Positions 10,099 through 19,796 of a DNA stretch of 64,000 nucleotides are shown one piece after another. The stretch covers positions 9,548,001-9,612,000 of the forward strand of contig JAPQWV010000001.1 of the NCBI GenBank assembly GCA_027422505.1, written 5' to 3'. A program made the translations under genes and the position numbers. The notes beneath the pieces were generated by a model, which was not told the origin of the DNA, did no database searches, and was given only the letters and a program-made list of their open reading frames with translations. The DNA is from Craterostigma plantagineum (taxonomy: Eukaryota; Streptophyta; Magnoliopsida; Lamiales; Linderniaceae). The stretch's first letter is position 1. Each line of letters begins with the position of its first letter.

Positions 10099-12560
10099 AT
10101 GGATCACTACCCCGCTTACAACCACATTTACGATAACAACCTGTACCTCAAGGTTCAGGACACCAACTTTCAACTCGACCTAACTACCTTTAGGTGTCCG
10201 GACGAGATAATTGTGTCCATATTACAAGGCCATCCCCTCTGGCATGCGCTCACGGTGACGGCATCCATGCCGATGGTCTATCTCCAGCAATTTTGGGGAA
10301 GAATAAAGAGTCTCGTAGTTGATGGCACCTAACGATTCACCACGGTCCTCGGGACGAGACACATCAGCTTCAGCAAGGATGATTTTGGGCTCGTCCTAGA
10401 CCTACCCTTCAGCCTCAACTATGACCCTCTGCCTTCGGATGCAGAGATGGTGCGTGACTTTCTCCAAATGGGATACCGTCCACCGCTCACCAAGCTCGCA
10501 CAAGTCCAAAGCAACGGCATCCCGCATCCATGGAAGACCATGTTTGGAACACTCTCCGCATTTTCCACGGCATAACGTTCTCGCGGAATTACGATTTCGC
10601 TCAACTGATCTGGAACGATCTAGCAGAACAGATCATACAGAAAGAGAACAAGAGATCGAAGAATGTCCCGTATGACTGGTGGTTCAACGTCATTATCAGA
10701 CAATTAATAGAGATTCATGAGACCATCCCTCGTCTACCTCCTGGAGGGAACTACCAACCTCCGAGACTCAAGTTCTTTCATAATCCTAGGCTCACGGATC
10801 TTGATCAACCGTCGATGTCAATCTCGTTCGAGCTACTTCATCTCGCCCACCCCTCGGGAGACGTTTATAGGCTATACTGTCGGCTCAAAGAGCAAATGAT
10901 TTGAGGGCCCCCGACAGACTTCCATGTGAGCCATCCTCAACAACAACACCAACCTAGCCCTGAGGCTGAGTTGATAGATCAAGTGGCCCAGGAGCTTGAA
11001 CATGAGCCTCCAACTCAAGAAGCTCAACTATCTGATCCAGATGCGATGCTGATCGATTCAGTGGCACTAGAGTTGGAACTCGAGGCTCCACAACAAGCAC
11101 TCGGAGCTGAAGTGCCCATCTTTGTACGCGTGTTTCAAGGACCAATTGAGGAGATCCTTCAAAAGGAAGCACAGGCCGAAGCTGAAATGGGCACGATCCA
11201 CTTCCACAGGCTACCATACCTGAAATAGAGACTTTGATCTCCACGATCACACGTCAAGAGCCTCCACCGACAGCACAAGCCCACGAGGATGTTGAAAGAG
11301 AACTTACTCCTCACACGGCTACCTCCTCAGAAGCCACGACATCTGATGAGGAAGTTCAATTGGTTAGACGGGTTCCGCCACTTCAAGTCACATCTCTGAG
11401 CCTGTCATCATAGCTGTCACCACCGCATCAGACACGACGCCAGTTATCACTCCAAGTACTGAGGCCGTAGTTCAGACTCCCCTCATTACCGGCGCCATAC
11501 AACAGGTGTGTGATACGCAAGTTCAGTCAGAACTTGCAACAACACCTTTAGATATGAATCTCTTAGATTCAAATCGAGGATTGGGTGGAAGTCTCGACAC
11601 GTCACAACCTCAATTGACGACGAGCCAACCCACTGCGACGGTTATCACTCAAGGGTTGATAACAGGTGACATCAGTCGTCCTGGTTCATCATCGGAGGCT
11701 CTTACCCCGTTCGTGATGGAAGCTCACTTACAGGCTGCTCTCTCCTCTGCTCTATCCAGTTCGAGGAACCCCATATGGAGAGAGTTCACGCGGCTATAGA
11801 GATATCCCGACGAGATACCGGGAAAGCATTGATCTCTGAGGCCCAACCATCTGGACATACCTCACGACTTATCCTCACACCCACTCAACCCACACAACCC
11901 ATCTCAGTCGCCACTCCCATCCTCACTCACAACCTTATAAACCCTGCCACCATACCCATCAGTGACCTCGACTCCATTTTAGTTACCCGCTTACTGGAGC
12001 TGACCACCCGGATGCCTGCAGACGAAGACCTCTTCAGACGTCTCGTGGACCATCCAGAACCGCCTACTCAATCTTGTCGAGGTCAAAGCTCCCTCTCCAA
12101 ACACCGACATGACGACCTTTGTGACTAAGACCGTCATGAGGGGGAGAAGAGGCCAAGGACTTCTACGAGCCGTCAAGGACAAAGCTTGGGCACGACGTAG
12201 ACAAGCGCTGGAGTCGCTGAAACCCCACAACCCACTACCCGAACAACCACCACCACGCACCGCACCACCCAAACTCTAACCCAAATGGACCCACCAACAT
12301 TCAACATAAGGACGCCTCCGCCTACACCACTACAGGCGCTCACAAGCCCCTTGCTTCTGGAAGAAGAAGCAAGTGCCGCAATGCTCATGGCCATGGCAGC
12401 TACTCAGGGCACTCCCAGCTCGACCGCTCCAGACCAATCGAGACCATCTGGAGATGGTGTCAACCCACACGAGTTCCTCGACAAATACATACTTGAAGGA
12501 CAGTGCATGACCCACACTATGCCCGATGAGCATCAAAGGCAACGACTTAAGGACGTTCGA
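10099..12560 (+). pseudogene. Extra ORF (aORF) of Sirevirus A1, first part; interrupted by element D
   Basis: This is the large ORF found downstream of pol in this Sirevirus group. Its function is unknown. It starts MDHYPAYNH at 10099, directly after a TTTCAG acceptor-like motif. The N-terminal domain is clearly homologous to the aORF of B: FRCPDEIIVSILQGHPLWHA and VYLQQFW here, FRCDAPVIIEILKGHPLRHA and VYVQQFW there. An in-frame stop at about 10330 and later frame changes (about 10900, 11226, 11410, 11800) break it. The middle is S/T/P/Q-rich and of low complexity. The frame ends ...QRLKDVR at the element D insertion and resumes at 25690. As I recall, a similar post-pol ORF is common in Asteraceae Copia elements. 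No transmembrane segment or signal peptide is evident, so an envelope role is not supported. Confidence 0.75.
12556..12560. other. Target-site duplication of element D (left), TTCGA
   Basis: TTCGA here is repeated at 25685-25689 directly after the other LTR. Reading across with one copy removed keeps the aORF frame open. Confidence 0.9.
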
Positions 12561-12866
12561 TGATCGACACGTGGTGTGTGAATGGAAAGTGCGACAAGTG
12601 ATAAAATAAAACGTAAACCTAATTACTATCACCAACGTGCGATAGGCAGTGAACCTATCGTTTGTAGTGCAGTAAAGTGATTAAAACGAGTATCGAACAC
12701 AAGGAATAAATCAAGTACTAGTAATAACCTAATCGACTCAATATTTAGCCTAAATAAAGTGCGTAGATTGTTTGATGACTTAACCTAACAGATCTTCCTA
12801 AATCAACCAGAAATTCAAAGAACGCGACTAACTGATGCGAAAATTTTCAGATGATAAAGACGTGCT

Positions 12867-12882
12867 CGGGATTCGAATCCCG
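12867..12882. other. 16-bp palindrome in D 3' LTR
   Basis: CGGGATTCGAATCCCG, identical in all three Athila-type LTRs of the window. It resembles a tRNA T-arm or Pol III B-box with one extra base. Confidence 0.75.
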
Positions 12883-13513
12883 CTAGGTATTATCGGCTAA
12901 GACAGTAAAATTGCTCCTAAGTGCTTAAGACTAAATCGCAGTAATTTCCTATCCGCTCGCGAATTTGCTGTCGCCCTAAACGCTCGCGGGGATCTAAAAT
13001 TCAATAATTACTAACGGCGAGGATCGAGTATTTGCTTTTGCCCTATACTCGAATCCTATCTTCTATGAACGGCCTAAACGTTGTTTAGCTGTCGCCCTAA
13101 ACGTTTTTCCACACAATCACTTTAACACATAGACATATTAAAGCAACGAAACTTATTCATAGAACGATAAATAGTCAAAAACACAAAGTCACGATAATAT
13201 ATGTCTTAACTACGAAGTATCCTAGCGTTCATCAAATCCCGAACACAACGGGGATTTAGCTACGCATACTTGAAGGAGAAACAACTAAAGAATTAAAAGA
13301 TAAGGATGAAGAACTCATGATCTTTCCTACTGATGAATCTGAGGTGATCTCGTGAAAAGATCTTCGTTCTTCGTTAATTCGGCGTGAATTCTTCGTTGAT
13401 CCGTCTCTTGCGCTCCGGGACGGGGATTTCCTGTTCTTTTCGCCCTAATTTCGTCTCTGGATGGTTGGGAATTGATCTCTGGTAAGTTGTGCCCTTTCTG
13501 GGACGAATTTGGG

Positions 13514-13522
13514 CTTTTTATA
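13514..13522 (-). promoter_or_regulatory. TATA box of D LTR (3' copy)
   Basis: The minus strand reads TATAAAAAG. It starts 37 bp downstream, in element sense, of the nearest full palindrome, so the palindromes occupy the upstream activating position of the U3 promoter. The 5' LTR copy is at 25170-25178. Confidence 0.75.
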
Positions 13523-13559
13523 GCTATTTCCGTGTCGGTCACGGCCTGAGACATGGGCC

Positions 13560-13833
13560 GTCACGGCCGTGACCAACACTGTTCGCGTCTCGTCACTTTC
13601 TGTCAAAGGTCACGGCCAAGCGCAAGGGGCGTCACGGCCGTGACCATCGCCGACTCTTATATTGCTATATACGCGTCACGGCCAAGTGCAAAGGGTGTCA
13701 CGGCCGTGACCGTTGGCAGTGAGTTCATCGTCGCTTTCTGTCCAGCGTCACGGCCAGGTGCATCGGTAGTCACGGCCGTGACCATCATCAGTGTTCCACT
13801 CCTCTGTGCGCTGTCCCTCGTCACGGCCGTGAC
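13560..13833. repeat. Five GTCACGGCCGTGAC palindromes in D 3' LTR
   Basis: Perfect 14-bp palindromes lie at 13560, 13631, 13697, 13769 and 13820. Most are preceded by a GTCACGGCC half-site and a 12-14 bp spacer. The array is repeated in the 5' LTR from 25216. Confidence 0.92.
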
Positions 13834-14043
13834 GCGTGATGCGTCTGACCGTGACCGAGGGCAGTGTTGCCCCTTTTTGCTCCGTTTTGCTCCGTTTTCG
13901 CTCCTTTTCGCCCGAAACTCGTCCCAAGCTCCTTTAATATCAAAATAAGTGTAAATATGTTGAATTAATGCTCAAAGTGATTGCTAAAACTATATTATAC
14001 CCCAATAAAGTACTACGATAAACGCACTAAAATGCGTTTATCA

Positions 14044-14060
14044 AACCTCCCCACACTTAA
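14044..14060 (-). other. Polypurine tract of element D
   Basis: The minus strand reads TTAAGTGTGGGGAGGTT directly before the LTR terminus. A TTGAGGACAAG motif precedes it, the usual context for Athila-type PPTs. Confidence 0.85.
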
Positions 14061-15451
14061 GCATTTGCTTGTCCTCAAGTAAATTAGGAATTAGATAAGG
14101 CATAAATCAGGATAACGACACGATCGTTCGCAATTTATCATCAAAGCTAGAAGGCACGAAAAGAATCAAGCAAACAATCATGGACGCTACACTAATGACT
14201 TGCACTTGTCGACCTAAACTTCCTTCGCACTGCTAATCGAGACTCATAATCTCACAAGGATTCGCTCAAGTCGCTCAGTGTATAGGCTAAATTTATAGTG
14301 AATCACTCAAATTCGTGCGCTAGTCCAACCCCTACCATAGGCTTGCAGGCTAATCGCATATCTACTGCTTAGAGTGGCAAGCATAAATCTGGGGGTCTTT
14401 TCGGGAGAACATGGATCGAACAATCATGCAATGGTGCGCATATACAATGTGCATGTGATCTTTAAGCCAGGGACACGTAAGCGAGAAATTCAAAGAACAT
14501 AGCATGATCGAACAGAAAGTCACACGTTCCAGCACAGGATTCAACATTCTTACCCCGAAATTCTAGACTTTTCTGCCCGACCCCTATCAACTCAGTTCCC
14601 TTTCATTTTCTGCCCTTTCCCCTTAATTACGCTCTAGTGCACTACCCTTATTCCCTAAAACATCAAGGTTCGGCTTTTGTCGCAGAGAGTACATCGTCAC
14701 AGCGAATGCCGTGTACCTAGGGATACTTATTACCGAGACCTATATCTTGCCAAAGGGTTATGGGCACGCTTATTGAAAAAGGGATCAGGTCATTTCAGAA
14801 AACGGTCAACTCAGGGGCGAGTCATTTCACAAATAACAGAGAAGAACACCAAACCATACACTGAAACAGTAACTCTCAAGTTCGACTTCTGCTCTATTCT
14901 AACGAATTCGGGTTCATATGATTTCTGGAGGCTTGTATGAGTCAGGGGCATTTCATATCATGTGAGGTACGCAACGAATAGGCTCAGGCTCAAAGGGGCT
15001 AACTAGTGGGTTAGTTATGGTGGGATGTTTTGGTTCTGGACTTAATTCCTAGTGCCCTCATCATTTCTATACTAACACACCAAAAACAGTTTCAACACGC
15101 ATTAGACAGGCAAGTTCTAGGGAGATATAGACTAGGCACGTCACACAACCAAGAAAAATGAGCATAAGCTCGTCAGGCTCAAACTCTCACAACGAAACGG
15201 GGTTATGTGTACGAAACTCTCAAACAGTGCTATATCTATTCAGGCAAACATGATTCAGTCAGTCATGCATATCCTAATTGCTCACGAAGATTCATAATAA
15301 TGCAGACTAACTCGAGATAAACGCAAAAACTCGTGCCAGCGTTCAAGAATTCATGCCTTTCTAACGAAAAATTTTAGCCCAGAGATACGTCAAAAATTTA
15401 AAACTCGTAGACACGTCATAAAAATTTTTCACGTAAGTTTTCAAACTAGAA
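14061..15451 (-). other. 3' untranslated spacer of element D
   Basis: About 1.4 kb between the two PPT-like blocks contains no credible coding frame and no clear internal repeat. Confidence 0.6.
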
Positions 15452-15470
15452 TCCCCTCCCCACACTTAAA
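15452..15470 (-). other. Second PPT-like block of element D
   Basis: The minus strand reads TTTAAGTGTGGGGAGGGGA. It has the same TTGAGGACAA motif upstream as the terminal PPT, about 1.4 kb away. It could serve as a second plus-strand primer. Confidence 0.6.
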
Positions 15471-15779
15471 CCTGACGTTGTCCTCAACGTTAAAAAAATT
15501 AAAAGGAAGGGAAAAAGAGTTTAGAAAAGAGCGTGACTCCCCTGACGAATAAAGGACGTGGTCGTGAGGTGTTCGTGACGTAGCGCGTGATAGTCGTGTC
15601 CGTTAACCGTTGTATCCTTTAGGTGTACCCAGGCGCTAGCTAAAGAGATAAATAGACGTAAAGAGAGTAGTCAAAGATTAACTATAAACATAGTTATAAG
15701 CGTTAAACTTAGAATTAAAATAGAAACACACGCGACTACTCAAACACGAAATGTCAAGAGAAAGTAAAAGGAAAATCCC

Positions 15780-17072
15780 CTAAGGTGCTGGTGGTGGTGG
15801 TGGTGGCGGCGAGCGTTGCCTCGGGCGAAGGAGGTCTATCGATCGCCTGGACAGCTCGAGCGCCTGGTCCATGCCTCGGAGGGCCTCGTTGTAGCGGTCC
15901 AGCTCCTCCCTGTACTGGCGGTGGGCTTCCTCGTTCCTTCGCTCGTACTCCTCCTGTCGGCGCCGAGTCTCTAGAACGTCCTGGCGCAGCGCTTCGAGAT
16001 CCGCTGCGTACGCGTAGGGAGCGACGCCGGATGACTTGCCGTGATGGTAACCTGAGGAGTAGGAGGGCCCGGTGGCTGTCGTGTCCGTCTCCATTGGATG
16101 GGGGCCCTCGAGGTAGAGCTGGTCGTCGGGGACGGGTACGTGGTCCGTCTGGCCATGGTACATTCCGTGCCACATGTACACCTTGTTGGCGCGAGTCCAG
16201 GTAGGCGCCTTCACCAGCATCTTCATCTTCACCAGCGTCTCCTCGTTCACTGGGTGGCGCCCTCCGACTATCTCCATCTCGGGCGCATTCGCTGGCCAGT
16301 AGCGTAAGCCCTTGATCACCTTGGTGATGAGTGGCCCTACGGCAATCTTGCCGTGGGATCGTGCTTCCGCCTGAGCATTGAAGGCGTGGGACACCGCCAT
16401 CCCTAAATTGATCTGTTCGCCTCGGTGCAGCTGGATCAGGTAATACAGATCGCGGAGGGTGACTGCTCCGTGTGAGTCACCCCTCGGTGTAAGCGAGGTC
16501 GTCAGGAGGCGGTGAATATAGCGCAGTCCTGGGCTCCTCAACGCGGATGCCTTCGACGTCTTCGCGCTGTATGCCGGCTCGCCAGGTCGAGCGATTTCAG
16601 CCCAGCACCCCCGTTGTCCTTCTGGTGTATCGAAGAAAGTCGCGAAGGACTGGTGTTGGGGTGCTGGGACTCCAAGTGCATGGCACACATTGTCGGCCCT
16701 TACTATCTGCTCCTCGTTGAACGCGCGAAAACGGAATCGGTCGCCGTATTCATCGAAGGAGAACGTGGCAAGGAACTCCAAGGTGAGTTCCTTGTATGCT
16801 GGTTCGTCGATGGCCAGAAAGGTGTTCCATCCGCTGAGTGAGAGGTACTGGGCGACCTGCTGGTTGATGTGGTACTTCGCCAGTGTCTCGTGATCGATCT
16901 GGTCCATGGCGATGAACTCCATGCCCTTCAGCTTGTTGTAGCGGGCTGTGTGAGCTTCGTCCGTAAACTGACCCATGGCTTCCAGCATTGTCGGTGGGGG
17001 CCCGCGTCGACTTGCGCGAGAGGGCTGGGCCGAGGCGGGGTCACGTGAGGTCGAGGCACGACTTTTTCCCAT
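15780..17072 (-). CDS. Athila-type downstream ORF (ORF3 position), 430 aa, intact
   Basis: An uninterrupted ORF between integrase and the 3' LTR, in the position called env-like in Athila elements. I start it at MGKSRAS (17072) rather than at the upstream Met (17114), because a 3' splice-site-like CTTCTAG|G lies between them. It contains a globular region similar in feel to Athila ORF-1 family proteins (EFLATFSFDEYGDRF, RSPGLRYIHRLLTTSLTPRG, LRDLYYLIQLHRGEQINLG). Then comes a charged, probably coiled-coil segment (about residues 340-410) and a poly-proline C-terminus. I see no signal peptide or transmembrane span, so an envelope role is not supported. Unlike gag-pol of the same element, it has no stop or frameshift. 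A promoter-like block and putative intron lie upstream (17078-18335). Confidence 0.8.
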   Translation of the reverse strand: MGKSRASTSRDPASAQPSRASRRGPPPTMLEAMGQFTDEAHTARYNKLKGMEFIAMDQIDHETLAKYHINQQVAQYLSLSGWNTFLAIDEPAYKELTLEFLATFSFDEYGDRFRFRAFNEEQIVRADNVCHALGVPAPQHQSFATFFDTPEGQRGCWAEIARPGEPAYSAKTSKASALRSPGLRYIHRLLTTSLTPRGDSHGAVTLRDLYYLIQLHRGEQINLGMAVSHAFNAQAEARSHGKIAVGPLITKVIKGLRYWPANAPEMEIVGGRHPVNEETLVKMKMLVKAPTWTRANKVYMWHGMYHGQTDHVPVPDDQLYLEGPHPMETDTTATGPSYSSGYHHGKSSGVAPYAYAADLEALRQDVLETRRRQEEYERRNEEAHRQYREELDRYNEALRGMDQALELSRRSIDLLRPRQRSPPPPPPPAP

Positions 17073-17077
17073 AGTGC

Positions 17078-17670
17078 CTAGAAGCAAAGTGTGAGCACAA
17101 CGAGAATACAGCAATTAAATTCAAAGCAGCTCGACTCGACCAAAATAACGGCGACGTAGTAACTCGCATATGCAAACACAGGAAAGGCTTAAATTGGCAT
17201 TTTATCGAACATGTGGCGTGCAACCAAAATCACTCCATCCAAATCCAAAATTGAACACGGTAATGCACCCAAATATATCATATGATGAATCGAGGCCAAT
17301 TAATATCATCCACACAACGGAATGTACCTAAGCTATTCCAGAAATCCCCAATTTTGAAATTAGGGTTCATCGTAAAATCCCCAAAATTGAACCACGAATT
17401 CATGTAATTAAGCACACCCAAAGCGTTCATAGCATATATCTAGCAACAAAGGGGAAATAGAAACAATAATTGAGACTCAATTTCAAAAATCCCCAATTTC
17501 GAAAATTAGGGTTCGTCAACGAATCACGAAATTCATCCACATCTTAACGTAATCAAGCGATTCTGTAGCATCTATGGCACATAGTGAGCGAATTATAGCA
17601 AATAGCATCCATGAATTAGCAATTACGAGCATAGTTACCGAATTTGGAGTAAAAAGGGCGAAAATCATAC
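17078..17670 (-). other. Putative leader intron of the D downstream ORF (593 nt)
   Basis: In element sense the donor is CACAAG|GTATGA (first intron base 17670). The acceptor is TTTGCTTCTAG|GCAC (last base 17078), with a branch-like CTCAC about 20 nt upstream. The start codon follows 5 nt into the second exon. The intron is AT-rich compared with both flanks, as plant introns are. Confidence 0.6.
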
Positions 17671-17870
17671 CTTGTGCTCTTAATCGAATTAAATGGGGTT
17701 GATGGTTTACTTGTTGATGTCGCCGGAGTTGGGAGCAAGGCGGCGGTTGATGACGGTGACGGTGATGGGGGACGGTCGATTTTGGGTGGTGGGAGAGAAA
17801 GGGACGCAAGAGAGGGGGAAGAGAAGAGAGGAATAGAAAAAAAATGCAGATTTCCCTTTAAATCCGCGGT
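17671..17870 (-). promoter_or_regulatory. Candidate internal promoter and CT-rich 5' leader
   Basis: In element sense, a TTTAAA TATA-like site (about 17856-17862) follows the palindrome array. It is followed by a strongly CT-rich leader (about 17835-17690) without any ATG, ending in a 5' splice donor at 17670. This resembles the 5' UTR of an ordinary plant gene. Promoter function is inferred. Confidence 0.55.
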
Positions 17871-17871
17871 G

Positions 17872-18335
17872 GTCACGGCCGTGACCTGTAAGGTCTTGGC
17901 CGTGACCTATGGCAGTAAACCCCTCTGGAAGACGTCACGGCCGTGGCGTACTCGTCGCTGGCCGTGACCAAGTCGACCTAATTTTTTTAATTTTTTAATT
18001 TTTTTTTATATATATTTTTTTATTTTATTTTATTTATTTTTTTTTTATTTTTAAATAATGTCACGGTCGTGACTGTTTAAGCAGTTGGCCGTGACGACAG
18101 GCAGTAAGTGCCTCTGGAGGAGGTCACGTGACGACAGGCAGTAAGTGCCTCTGGAGGAGGTCACGGCCGTGACTGCTTAAGCAGTTGGCCGTGACATGGG
18201 GCAGAAGGGTCGATGAGAGCTCCTACTGGGTCACGGCCGTGATGGCTTAAGCCTCTGGCCGTGACTCTTGGCAGTGTGCTTATGTACGCACGTCACGGCC
18301 GTGACTGCTTAAGCAGTTGGCCGTGACCGCCCTAA
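17872..18335. repeat. Internal GTCACGGCCGTGAC palindrome array of element D
   Basis: Perfect copies lie at 17872-17885, 18159-18172 and 18292-18305. Near-perfect ones lie near 17935, 18060 and 18230. Each is followed by an inner palindrome (CTGCTTAAGCAG or GGCTTAAGCC) and a GGCCGTGAC half-site. The palindrome is the same as in the LTRs, with the half-site on the other side. One ~32-bp unit is duplicated near 18097-18160. A poly-T/A low-complexity run fills about 17982-18056. Confidence 0.9.
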
Positions 18336-18442
18336 TTTTTTTTTTTTTTTAAGGTAGTGCCTAAGACATAAATGAAAATACCTGGGTTGCCTCCCAAGAA
18401 GCGCTTACTTTACCGTCGTTAGCCGGACGTCTTTCTGTTCGC

Positions 18443-19796
18443 TCACGTCTGGAAGTCCAGGTACAGCACTTCCTTCTCGGTCACGTCTTCCTCGCCTGCG
18501 TGATAATGCTTTAACCTATGGCCGTTCACTTTAAAAGTCCCCTGCTCCATACCTGAAATCTCAACAGTACCGTAAGGGAAAACACGGGTGACAGTGAACG
18601 GTCCTGACCAGCGTGATCTAAGCTTGCCAGGAAAAAGCCTAAGTCGAGAGTTAAAAAGAAGGACTTGGTCCCCTTCCTGAAACTCTCGCCTTTGCCTAAT
18701 CTTTTTATCATGATAGGCTTTGGAGCGTTCCTTGTACATGCGGGCGTTATCGTAAGCCGATAAACGCCACTCGTCTAACTCGTTGATTTGGAGTTGCCGC
18801 TTTCCGCCGGCGTTCCCCAAATCAAGATCCAAGGACTTAATTGCCCAATATGCCTTATGTTCTATTTCTACGGGAAGATGGCATGCTTTTCCATAGACTA
18901 GTCTATATGGTGTGGTGCCTATGGGAGTCTTATACGCAGTCCTATATGCCCAAAGTGCATCATTTAACTTGTTCGCCCACTCCCTACGGTTCCCCTCTAT
19001 AGTTTTCTCTAGAATGCGTTTCAACTCGCGATTCACGACTTCGACTTGACCACTAGCTTGGGGATGGTACGGGGTGGATAGGCTATGTTTAACACCGTAA
19101 CGTTCTAAAGTGCGTGCAAACTGGGTGTTACAAAAGTGAGTGCCTCTATCACTAATAATGCATCTAGGTGCCCCAAAACGTGAAAATAACGCTCGCAAAA
19201 ATCTAACGACTACCCTAGCGTCGTTTGTGGGTAAGGCTTGCGCCTCGGCCCACTTAGACACATAATCGACGGCAACTAGGATGTACTTATTATTGTATGA
19301 GCTAGGAAATGGACCCATAAAATCTATACCCCACACATCGAATATCTCACATACCAAAATGAAATTCTGAGGCATTTCGTCGCGTTTGGAGAGATTACCT
19401 GTGCGCTGACACTGATCACAAGTGGCAACGTACCTTTGGGCGTCCTTGAAGATCGTGGGCCAGTAAAATCCACTCTCCAACACCTTCTGGGCGGTTCTGT
19501 TTGCTGCGTAGTGTCCTCCGGTTGGTCCATTGTGACAATGTCAAGGATCTGCGTCGATTCTGGGGCCGCCACGCATCGCCGTATCACCTGGTCTGCACAT
19601 CGCCTGAAAAGATACGGGTCTTCCCAAAAGTAGTACCTCAAATCAGAAAAGAATTTCTTCTTTTGCTGACTCGTGTACTCCTTTGGTAGGACCCTCGCAA
19701 CAAGATAGTTAGCATAATCTGCAAACCAGGGAGTGTCGTCACTTACCACATGTATCGAGTAAAGGTGCTCGTCGGGGAACCGATCGTGGATCGCCC
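18443..19796 (-). pseudogene. pol: Integrase of element D, frameshifted
   Basis: Integrase of an Athila-type element without chromodomain. The main frame (19483-18443) shows the zinc-binding CDQCQRTG half, then the catalytic core with the first Asp in GIDFMGPF (about 19320), the second in SDRGTHF (about 19145) and the Glu in [12 protein letters not shown] (about 19045). A C-terminal region ending [20 protein letters not shown] follows. The upstream linker and first half of the zinc finger lie in another frame (19749-about 19540). Frame changes near 19797 and 19540 separate RNase H, linker and core, so no full product can be made. Confidence 0.9.

Larger units (their letters stand above)
12561..14043 (-). 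repeat. 3' LTR of element D (1483 bp)
   Basis: It begins TGATCGACACG and ends TGCGTTTATCA on the plus strand. In element sense the U3 end carries a terminal hairpin (ATAAACGCA and TGCGTTTAT around a 6-nt loop), then the palindrome array, then TATAAAAAG, then three GCTGTCGCCCTAAACG-type repeats and the 16-bp palindrome. It is nearly identical to 24219-25684. Confidence 0.95.

Noticed and set aside
13553..13948. 131-codon ORF with RPSAKGVTAVT-like repeats (also 25209-25604)
   Set aside because: The peptide repeat simply translates the GTCACGGCCGTGAC array. It is antisense to the element and lies in the U3 promoter.
15785..16204. 139-codon plus-strand ORF
   Set aside because: Shadow of the GC-rich downstream ORF of element D on the opposite strand.
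15780..17072. Envelope glycoprotein
   Set aside because: The position fits the env-like ORF of Athila elements, but the protein is soluble in character with a coiled coil and poly-Pro tail.
17990..18060. Poly-T/A tract as a terminator
   Set aside because: Low-complexity sequence between palindrome units. No terminator logic applies to a Pol II transcribed element.
17872..18335. Regularly repeated palindromes that could suggest a CRISPR array
   Set aside because: Spacers are related to one another, repeat sides alternate and no cas genes exist. It lies inside a plant retrotransposon.
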